DNA of 64,000 nt from Zoroaster sp. YZ-2022 (lineage: Eukaryota; Echinodermata; Asteroidea; Forcipulatida; Zoroasteridae): NCBI GenBank assembly GCA_029582265.1, contig CM055828.1:36057072-36121071 (forward strand), read 5' to 3'. The notes beneath the pieces were generated by a model, which had not been told where the DNA came from, made no database searches, and saw nothing but the letters and a program-made list of their open reading frames with translations. Position 1 is the stretch's first letter. Each line of letters starts with the position of its first letter. Positions 35,044 through 46,723 of the stretch are shown piece after piece. Both the position numbers and the translations under genes were made by a program.

Positions 35044-35265
35044 TAGCAGCGTAGCCATGGGGGTCCTGGGGGGGCACGTGCCCCGTGGCGCCCCCCCCCC
35101 ACAAATTTCCAGTGCCCCCCATGAAAAATCCCGATAGTGCCCCAAAAAAAGAAAAGAAAAAGAAAAGGGAAAAAAAACCCATACCCCCTGGCCCCCCCCC
35201 CCCACTGAAAAGCAGTGCCCCTCCCCTGTGCCCCCCCCACTGAAAAAGTGCTGGCTACGCCGCTG
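35044..35265. mobile_element. C-rich hAT-type mini-element, copy 1
   Basis: Ends TAGCAGCGTAGCCATGG and CTGGCTACGCCGCTG, flanked by a perfect 8-bp duplication TCTATGAG (35036-35043 and 35266-35273), which is satellite sequence. The interior is runs of C and A. A second copy is at 54713-54808. Confidence 0.85.
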
Positions 35266-35577
35266 TCTATGAGTATGCTTAATGTCTTTGAACCATGATA
35301 AATATTAAACAAGCAACCAGTGAAAGTTTCAGCTTGTTACGTTGTGTCGTTAGCAAGAAAATTGTGAAAATGCATGATCTCTTTGTATTTTTTCTAATGT
35401 GGAAATTAGGAAATAGTACTCTTTCTGATAAACTTATTGGCAATAATTTCACTTTTCATAAAAATGACAGCACCTCAGACAAAATTATTTCTAGGGAAGA
35501 TTCATACCATCAAGAGCTTTACACCAACTGAGTTTTTCATTAAAATTTTAACATATGGTTATATTGAATTACCAGGT

Positions 35578-38500
35578 CTACACCTTATCTTTAATATTCA
35601 ATATTGTCCCTAAAATCTCAGAATAAATGGGTCCATGCACTGTCCTATTATGACCTATGACCCGCACAAACTGACCTGCGACGTCAATGAGTTGAGGCTG
35701 TACAGTGGTGAGACCAGGAGGGATGCGAGTTGCCGGGTCAAAGTTCACAGGAACTGTGATGAGCATCTCGATGAAGGACCGCGCTCTAGAATCTGAGGGG
35801 TAACAACACAAAGAGAATTAGCACAAGAATAGCATTGTTATTTATTCAATGTTAATTTCAAATTGCCAAAGCGGACTGAGGCCAAATTTACAAAATTAAA
35901 GATTTGTTGGACTGAAATTTAACTGACACACAACTGGGGAAAACAAACATAAAAAACAAATTGAATTGAATAATGAGTGCAAGCTATTATATTATGATTT
36001 TATTTTGTTTGGGAATCTGAAACTTTTGCAGGTTCTGTGTTTTGTAATGTGTCAATTCCAGATTTGACACAAATACTTATATTCTTGTCCACTGAAGCCA
36101 AATTGTACATCTAAAGTACTGTTTTCCTTACCAATTAATTTATGGACACTATGCTCTCTGTCAACCACTGCAATGACTTGACTCTTCAAGGCATCAGTCT
36201 TAAGTCTATCCATCTCAGTTAACCCTCGCTCTTTAAGACACTTGTTCACATCAGCACAAACCTGATCTGCGATGTTCGGCATGATGGTGGTGAGGTCACT
36301 GAAATAGTAAGTGAGTCAAGTGGCTAATGACATATGGTCAATTATATGGTCAAAGCTGCCCATGGTGGACACTAAAAAAATCTGGTTTGTATCGAAAGCT
36401 TAAAGGGGCAGTATCGTCATGATCAGAGCAGACAGGGCATGGAATCGATGTCCTAGTTTAAGACTGATTGAAAATTACTGGCTCATTTATGCAGCAGCAA
36501 CGGTAATATGACCTTATCATGTGGGTCATTATGGTAGTCACTGAGTTAATCTAAAATTAGCCTTTCGATTCCATGCCCTGTTGATTCACTCGATTGTGAC
36601 GACACTGTCCCTTTAAAGTCTACCCTCCCAAACTCATTTCACTGTATAGCCTGTATGTAACACCAAAATATCTATAGCACGATAGTGCTATTGACTGTAT
36701 AGTGATACCACAACACATCTCGTGGAAGTGTTCTTAGAATATATTGATTTTCATGACAATAAGAAATTAAAACTTACCGCACTCCTTCTAAGATGGCAAC
36801 AATGTGATGTTTGAGTGTACTAGGGAATCCTTGAATGCTTGTAATGATTGGTCCCATGTTGGTGTATGTCACTAGAAGGACAGTTGCTATTAATATTGAT
36901 TTCTTGAGTTTATCTGCCATGTCTTGCAATCTAGCTTGGTCCATAACAATCGTCTGTTGGATTTAGTGAGAAAAATTTCACTCAAGGATATATCCACAAA
37001 TTATAATTTAATTTCTAATTCAAATTGGGGTAATAGAAGGGAAGGGGGGGGGGGGGGGAGACAGTGACCAATGTTTTCTCCTCTACCCAATTTGTACCCA
37101 GCCCCTATACAATTATGTAAGATTTGTAGATTTGCATGGTGAAAAGGATAAGTCAAGACTGTTTGCGGTGACACCAGAACTAATTACTACTCAAAAGAGA
37201 ATTTTCACATGGTGTCACTGCAAACAGTCTTTATTTATGTGTACTGTGTAGCATCAAAAGCAACTTGAATTTCATTTTTTTGAGTTAAAACTAAGCTTGG
37301 GCGATATTGATTTTTTTCATCCACAATATATCGGCAAACATATATCGCGATTTTTGATAATATCGCGATAATTTTTTCATTCAAGCATGATTGTTTCAGA
37401 GCCAATAACCACAGGTATGTAGCCCTCTATAAGCGTCACAATAAATCGCAAATTCGTTTGCAGAGCGTGTCTGTACTTCTGAAGTAGTTCTAATTTTGTT
37501 TCCATGGAATTTCTGACTTGACTCACAATGGTGACTTTGTTTTAATTGCGATATATTTTTTTAATCGCAATTTGCCGATATCTCAAAAAATTAAACAGGT
37601 TCTCGATATCGTAATCGAATAAAAAAAAGGTATCGCGATATTCGATATTATCGTGTTATTGCCCAAGCTTAGTTAAAACACTTTTTTGCATACTTTCCCC
37701 TGTGTGTATCCTCCATAAATGTTTGGGAATGTCTCGGCAAAAACAAAAGCATTCATAAGACTTTTACCCACTTTACTGTAGCCTTTCTATGTTAATTTCA
37801 AAAATTCCCTATTTCTTGTTGATGTTTCTTTCTTTCCTTTTTGATATCACACTCAGCATACGTGGCCTCGCCCAGACAAAATTTAATTTATCAATAGTTC
37901 CCTAACCTCTGGAAATAATTCAGTGTCTTCCCAGTCTAAGAGCTTCATATATGCATGGTTCAATATCCCGACTGGGGTTAGTGAAGATAGTGAAGATGGT
38001 GAAGATGATGGTGATGATGTAATGCCCTCTGTTGGTTGTTGGGAGTCATGTGACCTCAGGTCATCAGCAGCTTCAGCAAGCCATTTTCTGGTCAACTCAA
38101 GGCCATCTATAATTAGATTAAAATATGAATATGTAATGAAATTATTAGATAAATGTGCCAATTACCAGTTACGAAGCAAACCTGATAGTTAACTGTTATT
38201 TGATGCAATTCAAATTCAACTTATATAGAAAGGTACAACATTGATATTTGGTAGCGTATATTCATTTCAACCGTCTAGATTACAAGAAATATATCATAAA
38301 TCTAACCTGTGAAAATTTCATTACAATAGGTACTTAAGTTTTTTCCAGTTTTTAGGTCTGATAACTTTTGTTAATTCGTCACAACAGTTCCTGTTTTTCT
38401 CTATGATAAATTAACACTTCAGATGAAATAAATTCTCAGGGGTGCATTACCTTGTTGTGTCTTGAGGAATTCTTGGAATTTACTCCTCTCATACTCCACT

Positions 38501-41500
38501 GACTGTTGTTTCAGGTGTGGTCTGAGGCTCTGCAGTGTGAAGTTAGCCATGTCCAGTTTCATCATTTCAAGAACCCTAAAGATTTCTCTGTGAAATTAAT
38601 GGATGCACATGGTTACCTATTGCTCTCTGAACCATTACCTGGAGTCAGTAAATGAGTTTCACAATTTTCTCAGAAACATTAATCCTCTCTTTATAACAGG
38701 AACTTTCATAGTTGGTTTCTATACATGTCTTAATTCTCATTAACCCTAACCTTCCCAAATCTTTTGCCAAAGTGAAGGATTTTGAAGGACTGAGGTTATG
38801 CTACATGCTCTTTGCTAAAGTGAAGGATTTTGGAGGATTAAGGTTATTAGGCACACTTGCTTTTCCATGGTACATGTACATCCATGTTTGTTGTAGTGAT
38901 TGCAAGGTCAGTGCTTGGGTCAGTAGACACTGTTTATTGCTCCACGCATGCAGGGAGGGTCCCTGGCCATGTACATGTATCACAGATTAGAAACACATGT
39001 GTGCATACATGTCATGTGCTTCCTTTACGACTGAAGGATTTTGGAGGATTCAGGTTATGTCTAAGCAAATGGGCCTAGGGAGGGTTAATTATGCATGCAC
39101 AACACACCAATCCACCTAGTACCCTCCACCTAGAAATTTGGGTCACACACCTGTAAAGAAACAAAGCGCTTAACCAACACAGTAACAACTGTCATGGAAA
39201 GGCTAATCCGTCCCTTTTGACATTTTACCAATTTATGAGAATGTTCACCTGAAGAGCAGCACAACATCTGTGACTTCCTTGAGCTTTGCAATCTCCTCAT
39301 CTCTGACGGGAGCACACAGCATTGCCATGATACCAATGATGAAGTTGCCATAGTGATGGACATCTAAGATGCCATGCTCAGCCTGCTGCTGGATGAGGGG
39401 AAGGTCAATGACCTCTTCTATCTGGGTGCGGAGGCGGTCGTGATGAGGAAGGAGAATGGAGACCAGCAGCTGAAAGACAAATGACATCAAGTAGAACAAT
39501 CAGGCAATTACTGGAGTTGACCTATTGATGGGAGTGCAATGACGAGCGGTTAGGTGTATGGGATTTGTGTAGTGATGGCTGAGTCGTCAGAATGTGGGTC
39601 CGAATCCTGACTATAACACTAAGTCACGTTCCAGTGCAAAATTTTTGCTGGCTGAACAAAAGTCAAAACATTCTTGGGGTGACAAACCTTTTGAAGTTGT
39701 GGCTCCACACCTTTGGAATGATTTACCTCTGTGCATTCGTGAATCTACTAATCTACGTGAAAGAACTTAAAACCTCATCTTATGTGTATTACCTATAAGG
39801 ACTACTGACATATATATGTATTTTTTTTCTTTTGTTTAGTATTATATTGCATTTGCTATTGTATTGTTGTGCTATTGTATGATTTCTTGTTTACTGTAAA
39901 GCGCCTAGAGCACTTCTTGGTGGATATGTGCGCATTATAAATCTTCTGTATTATTATTATTATTATTATGGTACTTGTGTCCTTGAGCAGAGAAACTTCA
40001 CCATAATTGCTTTTCTCCACCCAGGAGTAAATTAATCTTAGTCTCATGGTTGGCAGGTAGGATGTATAAAGATAAGTCAAAAATATGTATTTGTTTTATT
40101 TATTTACTTTTTTCTTCAAATGATCAACCGTATGCAGGAACGCAGTAACGACTCCCTGATGCATGCAGTGCTACACAAAGGGCACCCACACAGACCCAAT
40201 CATCTTTCAATCAACTGAAATCAGTCAAGCAATCTACATCATAGGTCAAATGTTTGTGTGGATCTCTACAACATTTCTTGCCTTGCTGGAGAGTTCAATT
40301 AATTTGGAAATGTACTGCATAGATGAATTCAAAGTGCAGGTTTCTGAATCAAGCCGAGGTCATGCTTCAACTCACAATAGTAAACAACAAGAGGTCAGTC
40401 TCTCTGTAGCAACCTGAACAATTAATGCCCAGAACCAATTATATCCAAGGACAATTCATGCAAAGTGATTGTCAATACGAGAATGTTTAGCTGGTCTTTT
40501 CAATACTACAGCCACCATTGCTGAAGTTTCCCAAAAGCAATTTTATAATCACTGTAATAAGGGTGACACGCTAAAACCTATTTGTGGAAACTTGCCTTAT
40601 TCTGACTGTTACTGACTTGTTTATAGAAAAACCCAAGACAGCTGCTGTATGGTAATAAGATCAATTATTGAATAATTTATTTAATGTGCATACCTCTTTG
40701 ACCTCCCCTAGGAGTATAATGGAATGGTCGTATGTCGGGGGATCACCCTCAAGCTGCTCTCTAAATGTATCCCAGAATGCCTTGTGCATTATGTCACGGA
40801 CCTGTTTCTCAATACTGCCAAGATGCAAAGACAAAAATATAACAAATATAAATAACATGAATCAGATGGGTTAAATCAAGCCATCATAACCATTACATCG
40901 TGTCTATACTATCAGAGAATGCTAAATAAGATGAAAGAGGGGTGGATCCAAAAAGGGAGAATACAAACCAAAAGGGCGGGTTCTCCTTGGGGGCACATTG
41001 GCTCAAAATTAGAAAATAGCCAATAAATTTAAAATTTGTGTATATGGTTAATGTTGACAAAGGTGAATGTTAGGAGTCCCCAAGTGAAGTAAACAATCAT
41101 GCTTACAACAACCAAACCTTACAAGTCCTAAATAGCTCCCTCTTCACTTCATTAAATAAACTTAATTGTCAAACAATATTTCAATCTTACGAGTTCTCTG
41201 GTAGGTCCTTTGGTTTGAGTTTGAAGTTCCCATCGACCACAATCTCATGAGCCAGCGCCATGTTGGTTACAAGTCCTGAAGCTCGAAGTAACTCTTCAAA
41301 TGTTGCATGCTTATGAGGAGAAGCTGAACCAAAAAATCATATATGTAAAAAATTCATGAAAATTTGAACTAAAAGATATCACCATTCAGGGGCCGATCCA
41401 GGGTTGCTAAGAAGGGGCAAATATATGGTAAATTTACATGTATTGCATGCATTAATATGGGGTGCAAATTCTCACACATGCCCCCTCCCCCATGCAACAC

Positions 41501-42519
41501 AAAAACAAAAAAAATGGTCAATCTTACTGTTTCATACTAAATGCATATTTGTAAGGAATGAGCTTGGAAATTCTCTTTCACACCTGAGAATCAATGCTGG
41601 AACTTTCATAAATTTATCGGTTTGGTTTGAAGTAACACCATGTGGTTTGAATCTCAACTACCGTGAAGTGAGATTGTGGTTCTGATAAGAACCATACATG
41701 CCTTCTCTCCTTTTTGACTAGCATGCTCTAATTATTATCATCAGGTAACATAGAGAAGACAGAACGGTCCCAGAAGTCTCTTACCTACAGTGTGCCAGCC
41801 TGATATAACCCACACCACGGCATTGTACTCCAAATGCATGCACGCACAACAAGCTTAGTTACGGGTTTTGCTCCCCCTACCAAGCTTGCCGTGGGACGTC
41901 ATGGGACAGGCATTTCCACACGTAGCTAGTTCCTACAGTACTAGACGCAATTTTAAACTAGATGCGGGCAAACCATTCTGTGTGGTAAACAATGAGCGTG
42001 TTCAATAAATACTAAGGTCTCCCAGACTGCACTGCTTCTTTTTGAGACCTTGCGTGTCAGTTTATGGAACAAAACATCATGAATGGGCCAAATCCATTGT
42101 TCTTGCGGTAGACTAGGTTATGTACATGAGTGGCACAATTCATGTAGGTAATAGACTTCTGACGGTTCTTGACAGAACCACAATCTCACTCGCGATAGTT
42201 GAGATTCAAACCACATAATGTTACAGCAAACTGAACCAAGAACGAGATCCACCATGCAAAGACTTGAAACTTATTTTTTATAAGTTTGTTTTTAACCTCA
42301 TTTCTTGATCCTCTTGAGACAAATTTTTGATTAAGGGATTCTCTTACCGATTGGACTGTTCCCTCGTGGACTATTCACACGGGGTTTCTTTCTTATCATG
42401 TCTCCTTCCCCTGATGAGTCGAAGGAAAACTCTTGCTCAGAGGAACTACTGGCACCCTGAGAGTCCTTACTGCTATCTTCAGACTGCTTGGTCTCATCCT
42501 TTTTGTCTTCGAGAGGCAT
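35578..42519 (-). CDS. TCP11L1: T-complex protein 11-like protein 1
   Basis: Nine coding exons on the minus strand: 42519-42348, 41323-41191, 40814-40694, 39469-39249, 38587-38451, 38106-37907, 36953-36778, 36298-36132 and 35792-35578. All splice sites are GT-AG and phases close to 513 aa, close to human TCP11L1 (509). Residues 1-55 are acidic and Ser-rich. The TCP11 domain follows from about 60 ([13 protein letters not shown]) to the end, with family blocks such as [59 protein letters not shown] and LPFHHL-like segments replaced here by divergent sequence. The ATG at 42519 is the first in an exon whose acceptor is near 42566, so a leader exon exists upstream. Molecular function is poorly known; the relative TCP11 acts in sperm. 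Confidence 0.93.
36404..36612. mobile_element. TTAA/AGGGRCAGTATC foldback MITE, complete copy
   Basis: TTAA at 36400-36403 and 36613-36616. Arms AGGGGCAGTATCGTCATGAT and the inverted ATTGTGACGACACTGTCCCT. 209 bp. Other copies at 51899-52104, 57494-57711 and 15115-16852. In the TCP11L1 intron before the eighth exon. Confidence 0.8.
37155..37232. mobile_element. compact foldback MITE
   Basis: AAGACTGTTTGCGGTGACAC is mirrored by GTGTCACTGCAAACAGTCTT with about 35 bp between. A second, SINE-split copy surrounds 5284-5666. Confidence 0.75.
37292..37671. mobile_element. hAT-type non-autonomous element, family 1, intact short copy
   Basis: Ends TAAGCTTGGGCGATATTGA and TATTGCCCAAGCTTA. Perfect 8-bp target duplication GTTAAAAC at 37284-37291 and 37672-37679. 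380 bp. The best copy for defining this family. Confidence 0.9.
38744..39084. mobile_element. TTAA element, CCCTAAC family, long form
   Basis: TTAA at 38740-38743 and 39085-39088. Ends CCCTAACCTTCCCAAATC and GGGCCTAGGGAGGG. The interior (TGCTTGGGTCAGTAGACACT, CCTGGCCATGTACATG) is shared with 54869-55593. TCP11L1 intron. Confidence 0.75.
39540..40045 (+). mobile_element. SINE copy split by a 5'-truncated LINE
   Basis: A SINE head (GTGATGGCTGAGTCGTCAGA, GGTCCGAATCC) ends near 39625, and the SINE body resumes at 39969 (TACTTGTGTCCTTGAGCAG). Between them lies the LINE fragment described at 39626-39968. Confidence 0.65.
39626..39968 (+). mobile_element. 5'-truncated LINE, end of ORF2 plus 3' tail
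   Basis: 39663-39770 reads through [20 protein letters not shown] and [11 protein letters not shown] to a stop, the usual C-terminal end of CR1/L2-type reverse transcriptase ORFs. The 3' tail AAAGCGCCTAGAGCAC...GTGCGCATTATAAAT then (TTA)n is the same tail as on the SINEs in this window. Confidence 0.7.
41620..42236. mobile_element. GGTAACACCATGTGG inverted-repeat element, long copy
   Basis: Left arm GTTTGAAGTAACACCATGTG...GTGGTTCTGATAAGAACC and inverted right arm ACCACAATCTCACTCGCGAT...AAACCACATAATGTTAC. The interior of about 420 bp is not shared with the copy at 61035-61294. Confidence 0.6.
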
Positions 42520-43014
42520 TGTCTTGGAAGTGTTGTTAGGGTAACAGTCCAATATTATCACTACCTGTGATAATAATTTATGTTTTAAAAAAATATGTTG
42601 ATATACACCTCAAACAGTAAAAGTTTATGAGGCCTCAGAAAATCTACCCAAGAAGAGTCATCTTCAATTCATCTAATTCCAGATGGTTGTAAATATATAT
42701 TTTTGTTACAGTTTTAAAAGAAAATGGTATAGTTGGGGACTGTTCTTTTTGTAACAAAGAACAAGTGTATGCAACCAGTAACACGCCATTGTTTTGCAAG
42801 TTTTCGAAGAAATGGTCGGCAAAAGGCAAGTGCGTCATGGACGCACTTGCGAGTACATGGACATGGACGATACCCGCGCCCGCGTACACAATGCAAACAA
42901 AAAATGTAAACAAAGAGGCAAATCATTTTATGCGAGTTTCCTCTCTGAAGGATTGTAGCAAAACCTCTAAAATCCAGGCATTTTCCACAAGAAAGGTTAT
43001 TACAAGTTCTTACC

Positions 43015-43381
43015 TTAATTTCTTCTTTATTTACTTCACAGTTCTAATGCTCCTAAATAAACAGTTTAACTAAAGTTTTAATATTTGTTATAGAATCATG
43101 AACTCGTCCAGGGAGTAAAAAAAATACTTTCTTCTGAACACCATCAGCTGGAAATAGAGCACATCACGAGAGGGCGCTCTTCATATCAATCTTGCCATAC
43201 CGGGTATGGTACCCAGACGTTTCGTCTCGTAACCACATTTACACACAATCATGACAATGTCGAGACCAATCTACTTGACTCTTGTTCCGGTAAATTTGTT
43301 AATGTAGGCTTAGAATAAAGACGACAGGTATTTCATAACACTAAAATAAAACGTTGAAGTAAAATTTCGCCGATTGTCACT
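43015..43381. promoter_or_regulatory. candidate bidirectional promoter of TCP11L1 and the RWD-RING gene
   Basis: Inferred. The minus strand has a donor at 43013-43012 (AATTAAG|GTAAGAAC), suited to a TCP11L1 leader exon. The plus strand has T|GTAAGTGTT with exon end 43381, suited to a leader exon of the gene starting at 49722, whose first coding exon has its own acceptor (49703-49704). If both are used, the two genes are divergent with under 400 bp between leader donors. Confidence 0.35.
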
Positions 43382-44354
43382 GTAAGTGTTTTTTTTAATG
43401 AATAAATAATTTGTCTTTTCTGAAATTTATGAAAGGTTCTTTTCAACGTTAGTTTAAGCTATTTTTCTCTTCCTCATGGTTTAAAGTTACAGATTAACCC
43501 TAACTCCCTAGACAACAAAGGCAGTTGGAGGATTTTGAAGGATTTTTATTGTTCAGTAACATTAGATCCAGTTTCATTTGAAAAGTTGTGACCGAATTTG
43601 CCTGCAATGTATCCTTGTAGTACTAACAAAGTCTATTTTGCGCAAGTTGCACTGTTTTTGTGCCAACGTTACAGTTGGCATGGACTGATCAATTAAGATA
43701 ACCACGATGTGTAGTATCCATTTATCGACACTAGAAGTGACTACATCCGTAGACTACCCTTTATATTAGAATTTTACCATGAAAGTTCGGCGGGTCACAA
43801 CTTCGACAGAAAAAAAGGATATGAAAAATAGCGCCACCATCGGCGGTTTGCGTGAATCTGCCTATTAACGTTACTCGTTAGGGGGGTTGCCCTTTTTTAA
43901 CTGATGGAACGTTGAGGGCGTTTAGTGTTGTTATTTTTACTGACCTATCACAGTTTGTGACCGAGCCCCGCCCCTAACGGTACAACTATAGAATGCAGCG
44001 CCACACCGAAGGTTACTTCTTATAAATTTACGTAATCCGACTTAAAAATACACAACTGCGGTTCCTAGGTCAAATTCAGAAAAAGGGAAAAATTTGGCCC
44101 TGCATTCTGTAGCCATAGGTACCCCCCTAACAGTTTTAACACAAGTAACACTCAGTAGGCATTTAAGATTTAACAGTTTACTTAAGAAAACCCATGAAAG
44201 GTACCATAGTTTTTTGCACATTGCGCGTTCAGTCATGTCAGTAAATTGAATTGTTTCATCAGCGCATTCATGTGACATTAAGCCAGGTAAAAATGGAACT
44301 GTCCAGATGTTACCAAGTGATTTAATGAATGCTCTTATTGGACGAAACAAAGAC
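43382..44354. other. no gene recognised; partial TTAA element end
   Basis: Contains one end of a CCCTAAC-family element (about 43496-43550; CCCTAACTCCCTAGACAAC) and a GC-box-like GCCCCGCCCC near 43965. No exon recognised; probably first-intron sequence of the RWD-RING gene. Confidence 0.45.
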
Positions 44355-44359
44355 ACTCA

Positions 44360-44533
44360 TGTAATATCCTTGATTTAAGAACACATAGTTGATGTAATTG
44401 ATGTACACGTTACAAAAGCATATTGTACACACGTATATGAGAAGCTAACATGAAAGCATACATGCGAAGAGTCTAGAATAGTTTCCGTGTCAATACTCAT
44501 TTATCATGTCAAAGTTCCTGTCAGATCATTACA
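44360..44533 (+). repeat. 5' long terminal repeat
   Basis: 174 bp, TG...CA ends, preceded by the target duplication ACTCA. Two mismatches to the 3' LTR (ACACATAG versus ACACACAG; GTTTCCGTG versus GTTTCTGTG). Confidence 0.95.
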
Positions 44534-44534
44534 T

Positions 44535-44548
44535 TGGCGACGAGGATG
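44535..44548 (+). promoter_or_regulatory. primer-binding site, tRNA-Ser(GCU) type
   Basis: TGGCGACGAGGATG, one base after the 5' LTR, is complementary to the 3' end ...CATCCTCGTCGCCA that I recall for metazoan tRNA-Ser(GCU). Confidence 0.75.
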
Positions 44549-44717
44549 AACAGTCAAAGAGTTACTGACGACTGGTAAGCAATCTCTTGTCAAGATAAGC
44601 TGTATTTTCTAGAGCAAAACGGGAAATAGTCGGCTCGGAAAAGACGGAGCTAGAAATATCAGTGATCGTTAGTCAGTACACTTGTTTAACGTAACGTTGT
44701 ATGCATACTGTAGAAGC

Positions 44718-46722
44718 ATGGGTGACCAACCTATAGCAGTAACCGTTGTCACTGAGACAAGAAATCTGAAGACACAACCCTTCGTACACCCCGATGACCA
44801 AATAACAACTGGGGAAGAATGGATAGAAGGAATTGAACGGGAATTCAGATACTTCAGAATAACAACCTGTGGACAAGAAAGATGCTTTGATCATCTATGG
44901 TGGGAAAGAAATTGCAAGATTAGAGAAAAGTCTACCAAATCCCACAGCAGAATTGAATGAGTATGACAAGCTAAAGACAAAGCTCAATGAATACTTCACA
45001 CCCCAAAAGAATAAATATCATGCCAGATATTTGTTCCTAAAGATGAAACCTAATGCTGGTGAAACAACTGCAGCATATTCAGCTAGGTTGAGAGAGAAAG
45101 CCAATGAGTGTGAATTTGGAGAAACCTGTGATGACAGAATCCTTGAGCATCTTATCCAGACAATTGATCATGATAGCAAAATATTGATCCAGAAAGCAAT
45201 CAATAAGAAGTGGTCATTGACACAAATGCTAACAGAGGCTGCACAAATAGAGGATACATCACTGCAGATAAGCAAAATGAAATCCCCAGATGAAGCTAGC
45301 AGTGTAGCCAAGGTTCAGAAACAGCAAAGGTACACAAGAAAACCAGCAGACAGAAAGTATAAATCTGACAAATCACCACCATGCAACTATTGTGGACTGA
45401 CAGGCGTGCACAGCAAAGGGAAAGATTGCCCAGCCTATGGCAAGAAATGCAACAAATGCCAGAGATGGAACCACTTCGCCAGCGTATGCAGAGCTGGTCA
45501 GACAAATCAAACCAAAGCCCCTCGACAATCCACTACCAGTCAGAAGTATGGTAAATCAAAGTACAAAAAGAGTCAGGTGAAGAAAACGACGACAGGAGAA
45601 GTAGAAAACCAGACTTCTTCAGATGATGATTTCTTTGACCAAGCCGTCAAACACTTGAAACAAGTCCGACGAATCGCACACACAGATAACATCGAAAGCA
45701 TGATGACGGTGCGACTCGACGATGTTGATGTCAGAATAGAACCAGATAGCGGAGCGGAGGTGAATATCATGGACGAGCACCAGTACAAAGCACTACAGAA
45801 TAGATCGAACAAGCCACAGGTGCTGAGAGCAAGTCACGTCAAGTTACACACCTTGCAGAGTGACCTACCAGTGAAAGGTGAATTTCAAACCGTAGTCAGA
45901 AACAAGACCTGCGGGACAGAAGCGAAATTCATTGTTGTCCGAGGCAGAATCAACTCACCCCCTCTCATCAGCAAAAATACCCTCATCGAGCTTGGTATGA
46001 TACAACTTGACCCAGATGGTTCTCTTACAGAAGCTAATGACCTAAGAATTCCAGAGAATACCCCTAATGTCAGAGCAGTCACTGAAAACACCACAGCACC
46101 AGATCAGATAAAGGAAATAACGGAGAAATTCAGCCATGTTTTCAAAGGTATCGGCATGATCAAAGACATAAAGCAGGGAAAAGAAATCTTTGCTAAGTTC
46201 AGTATGAAACCAGAGGCAGTACCAGTAGCACAGAAGCCGAGACCAGTTGCATACTATTTGCAGAAACCACTACGCGAATGGCTGGACCAATGCCTCAAGA
46301 TAGGCATATTTGAAGAAGTTCCCCAAGGCGAACCAGTGACATGGTGTTCACTACTTGTTGTTCAACCGAAACCAAAATTTGGTACAACGGCACGAGACGA
46401 GCTTGAACCACACATGATCAGAGCCAGCGTTGACTTGAGAATTCCGAACAAGTACATGGAGAGAAACAGAATCACACAAGGGCCAGTAGTTGAAGATTTC
46501 ATGTACAAATTCAATGAATGCAAAGTATTCTCCAAGCTAGACATGAAACAGGGCTACCATCAACTCTTGTTAGACCCTGAATCAAGAGCAATTGCTACTT
46601 TCAGTACCCCATGGGGCAACATGCGCCCAAGAAGATTAGTTTTTGGTGCAAAATCATCACAAGATCTGTTTGATGAGATGATCTACAGAATCTTTGGTGA
46701 CATTCCCAACTGCCTAAAGTAA
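44718..46722 (+). pseudogene. gag-protease-RT part of the retrotransposon polyprotein, frameshifted
   Basis: The likely start is the ATG at 44718. The frame shifts by +1 near 44862-44870; the second frame then runs to 46722. It encodes a gag-like region, two CCHC zinc knuckles (CNYC...C near 45383-45430 and CNKCQRWNHFASVC near 45449-45490), an aspartic-protease motif DSGAEV (DSG rather than the commoner DTG), and the reverse-transcriptase fingers and palm up to KVFSKLDMKQGYHQL and beyond. The frame is lost just before the Asp-Asp catalytic motif of the reverse transcriptase. The frames are not joined here. Confidence 0.85.
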
Positions 46723-46723
46723 G

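Noticed and set aside
34103..35300. CRISPR-like array
   Set aside because: The repeats are contiguous with no unique spacers, and the window is animal nuclear DNA.
42331..42561. Earlier start for TCP11L1 at 42561
   Set aside because: That codon is GTG; the first ATG in the exon is at 42519.
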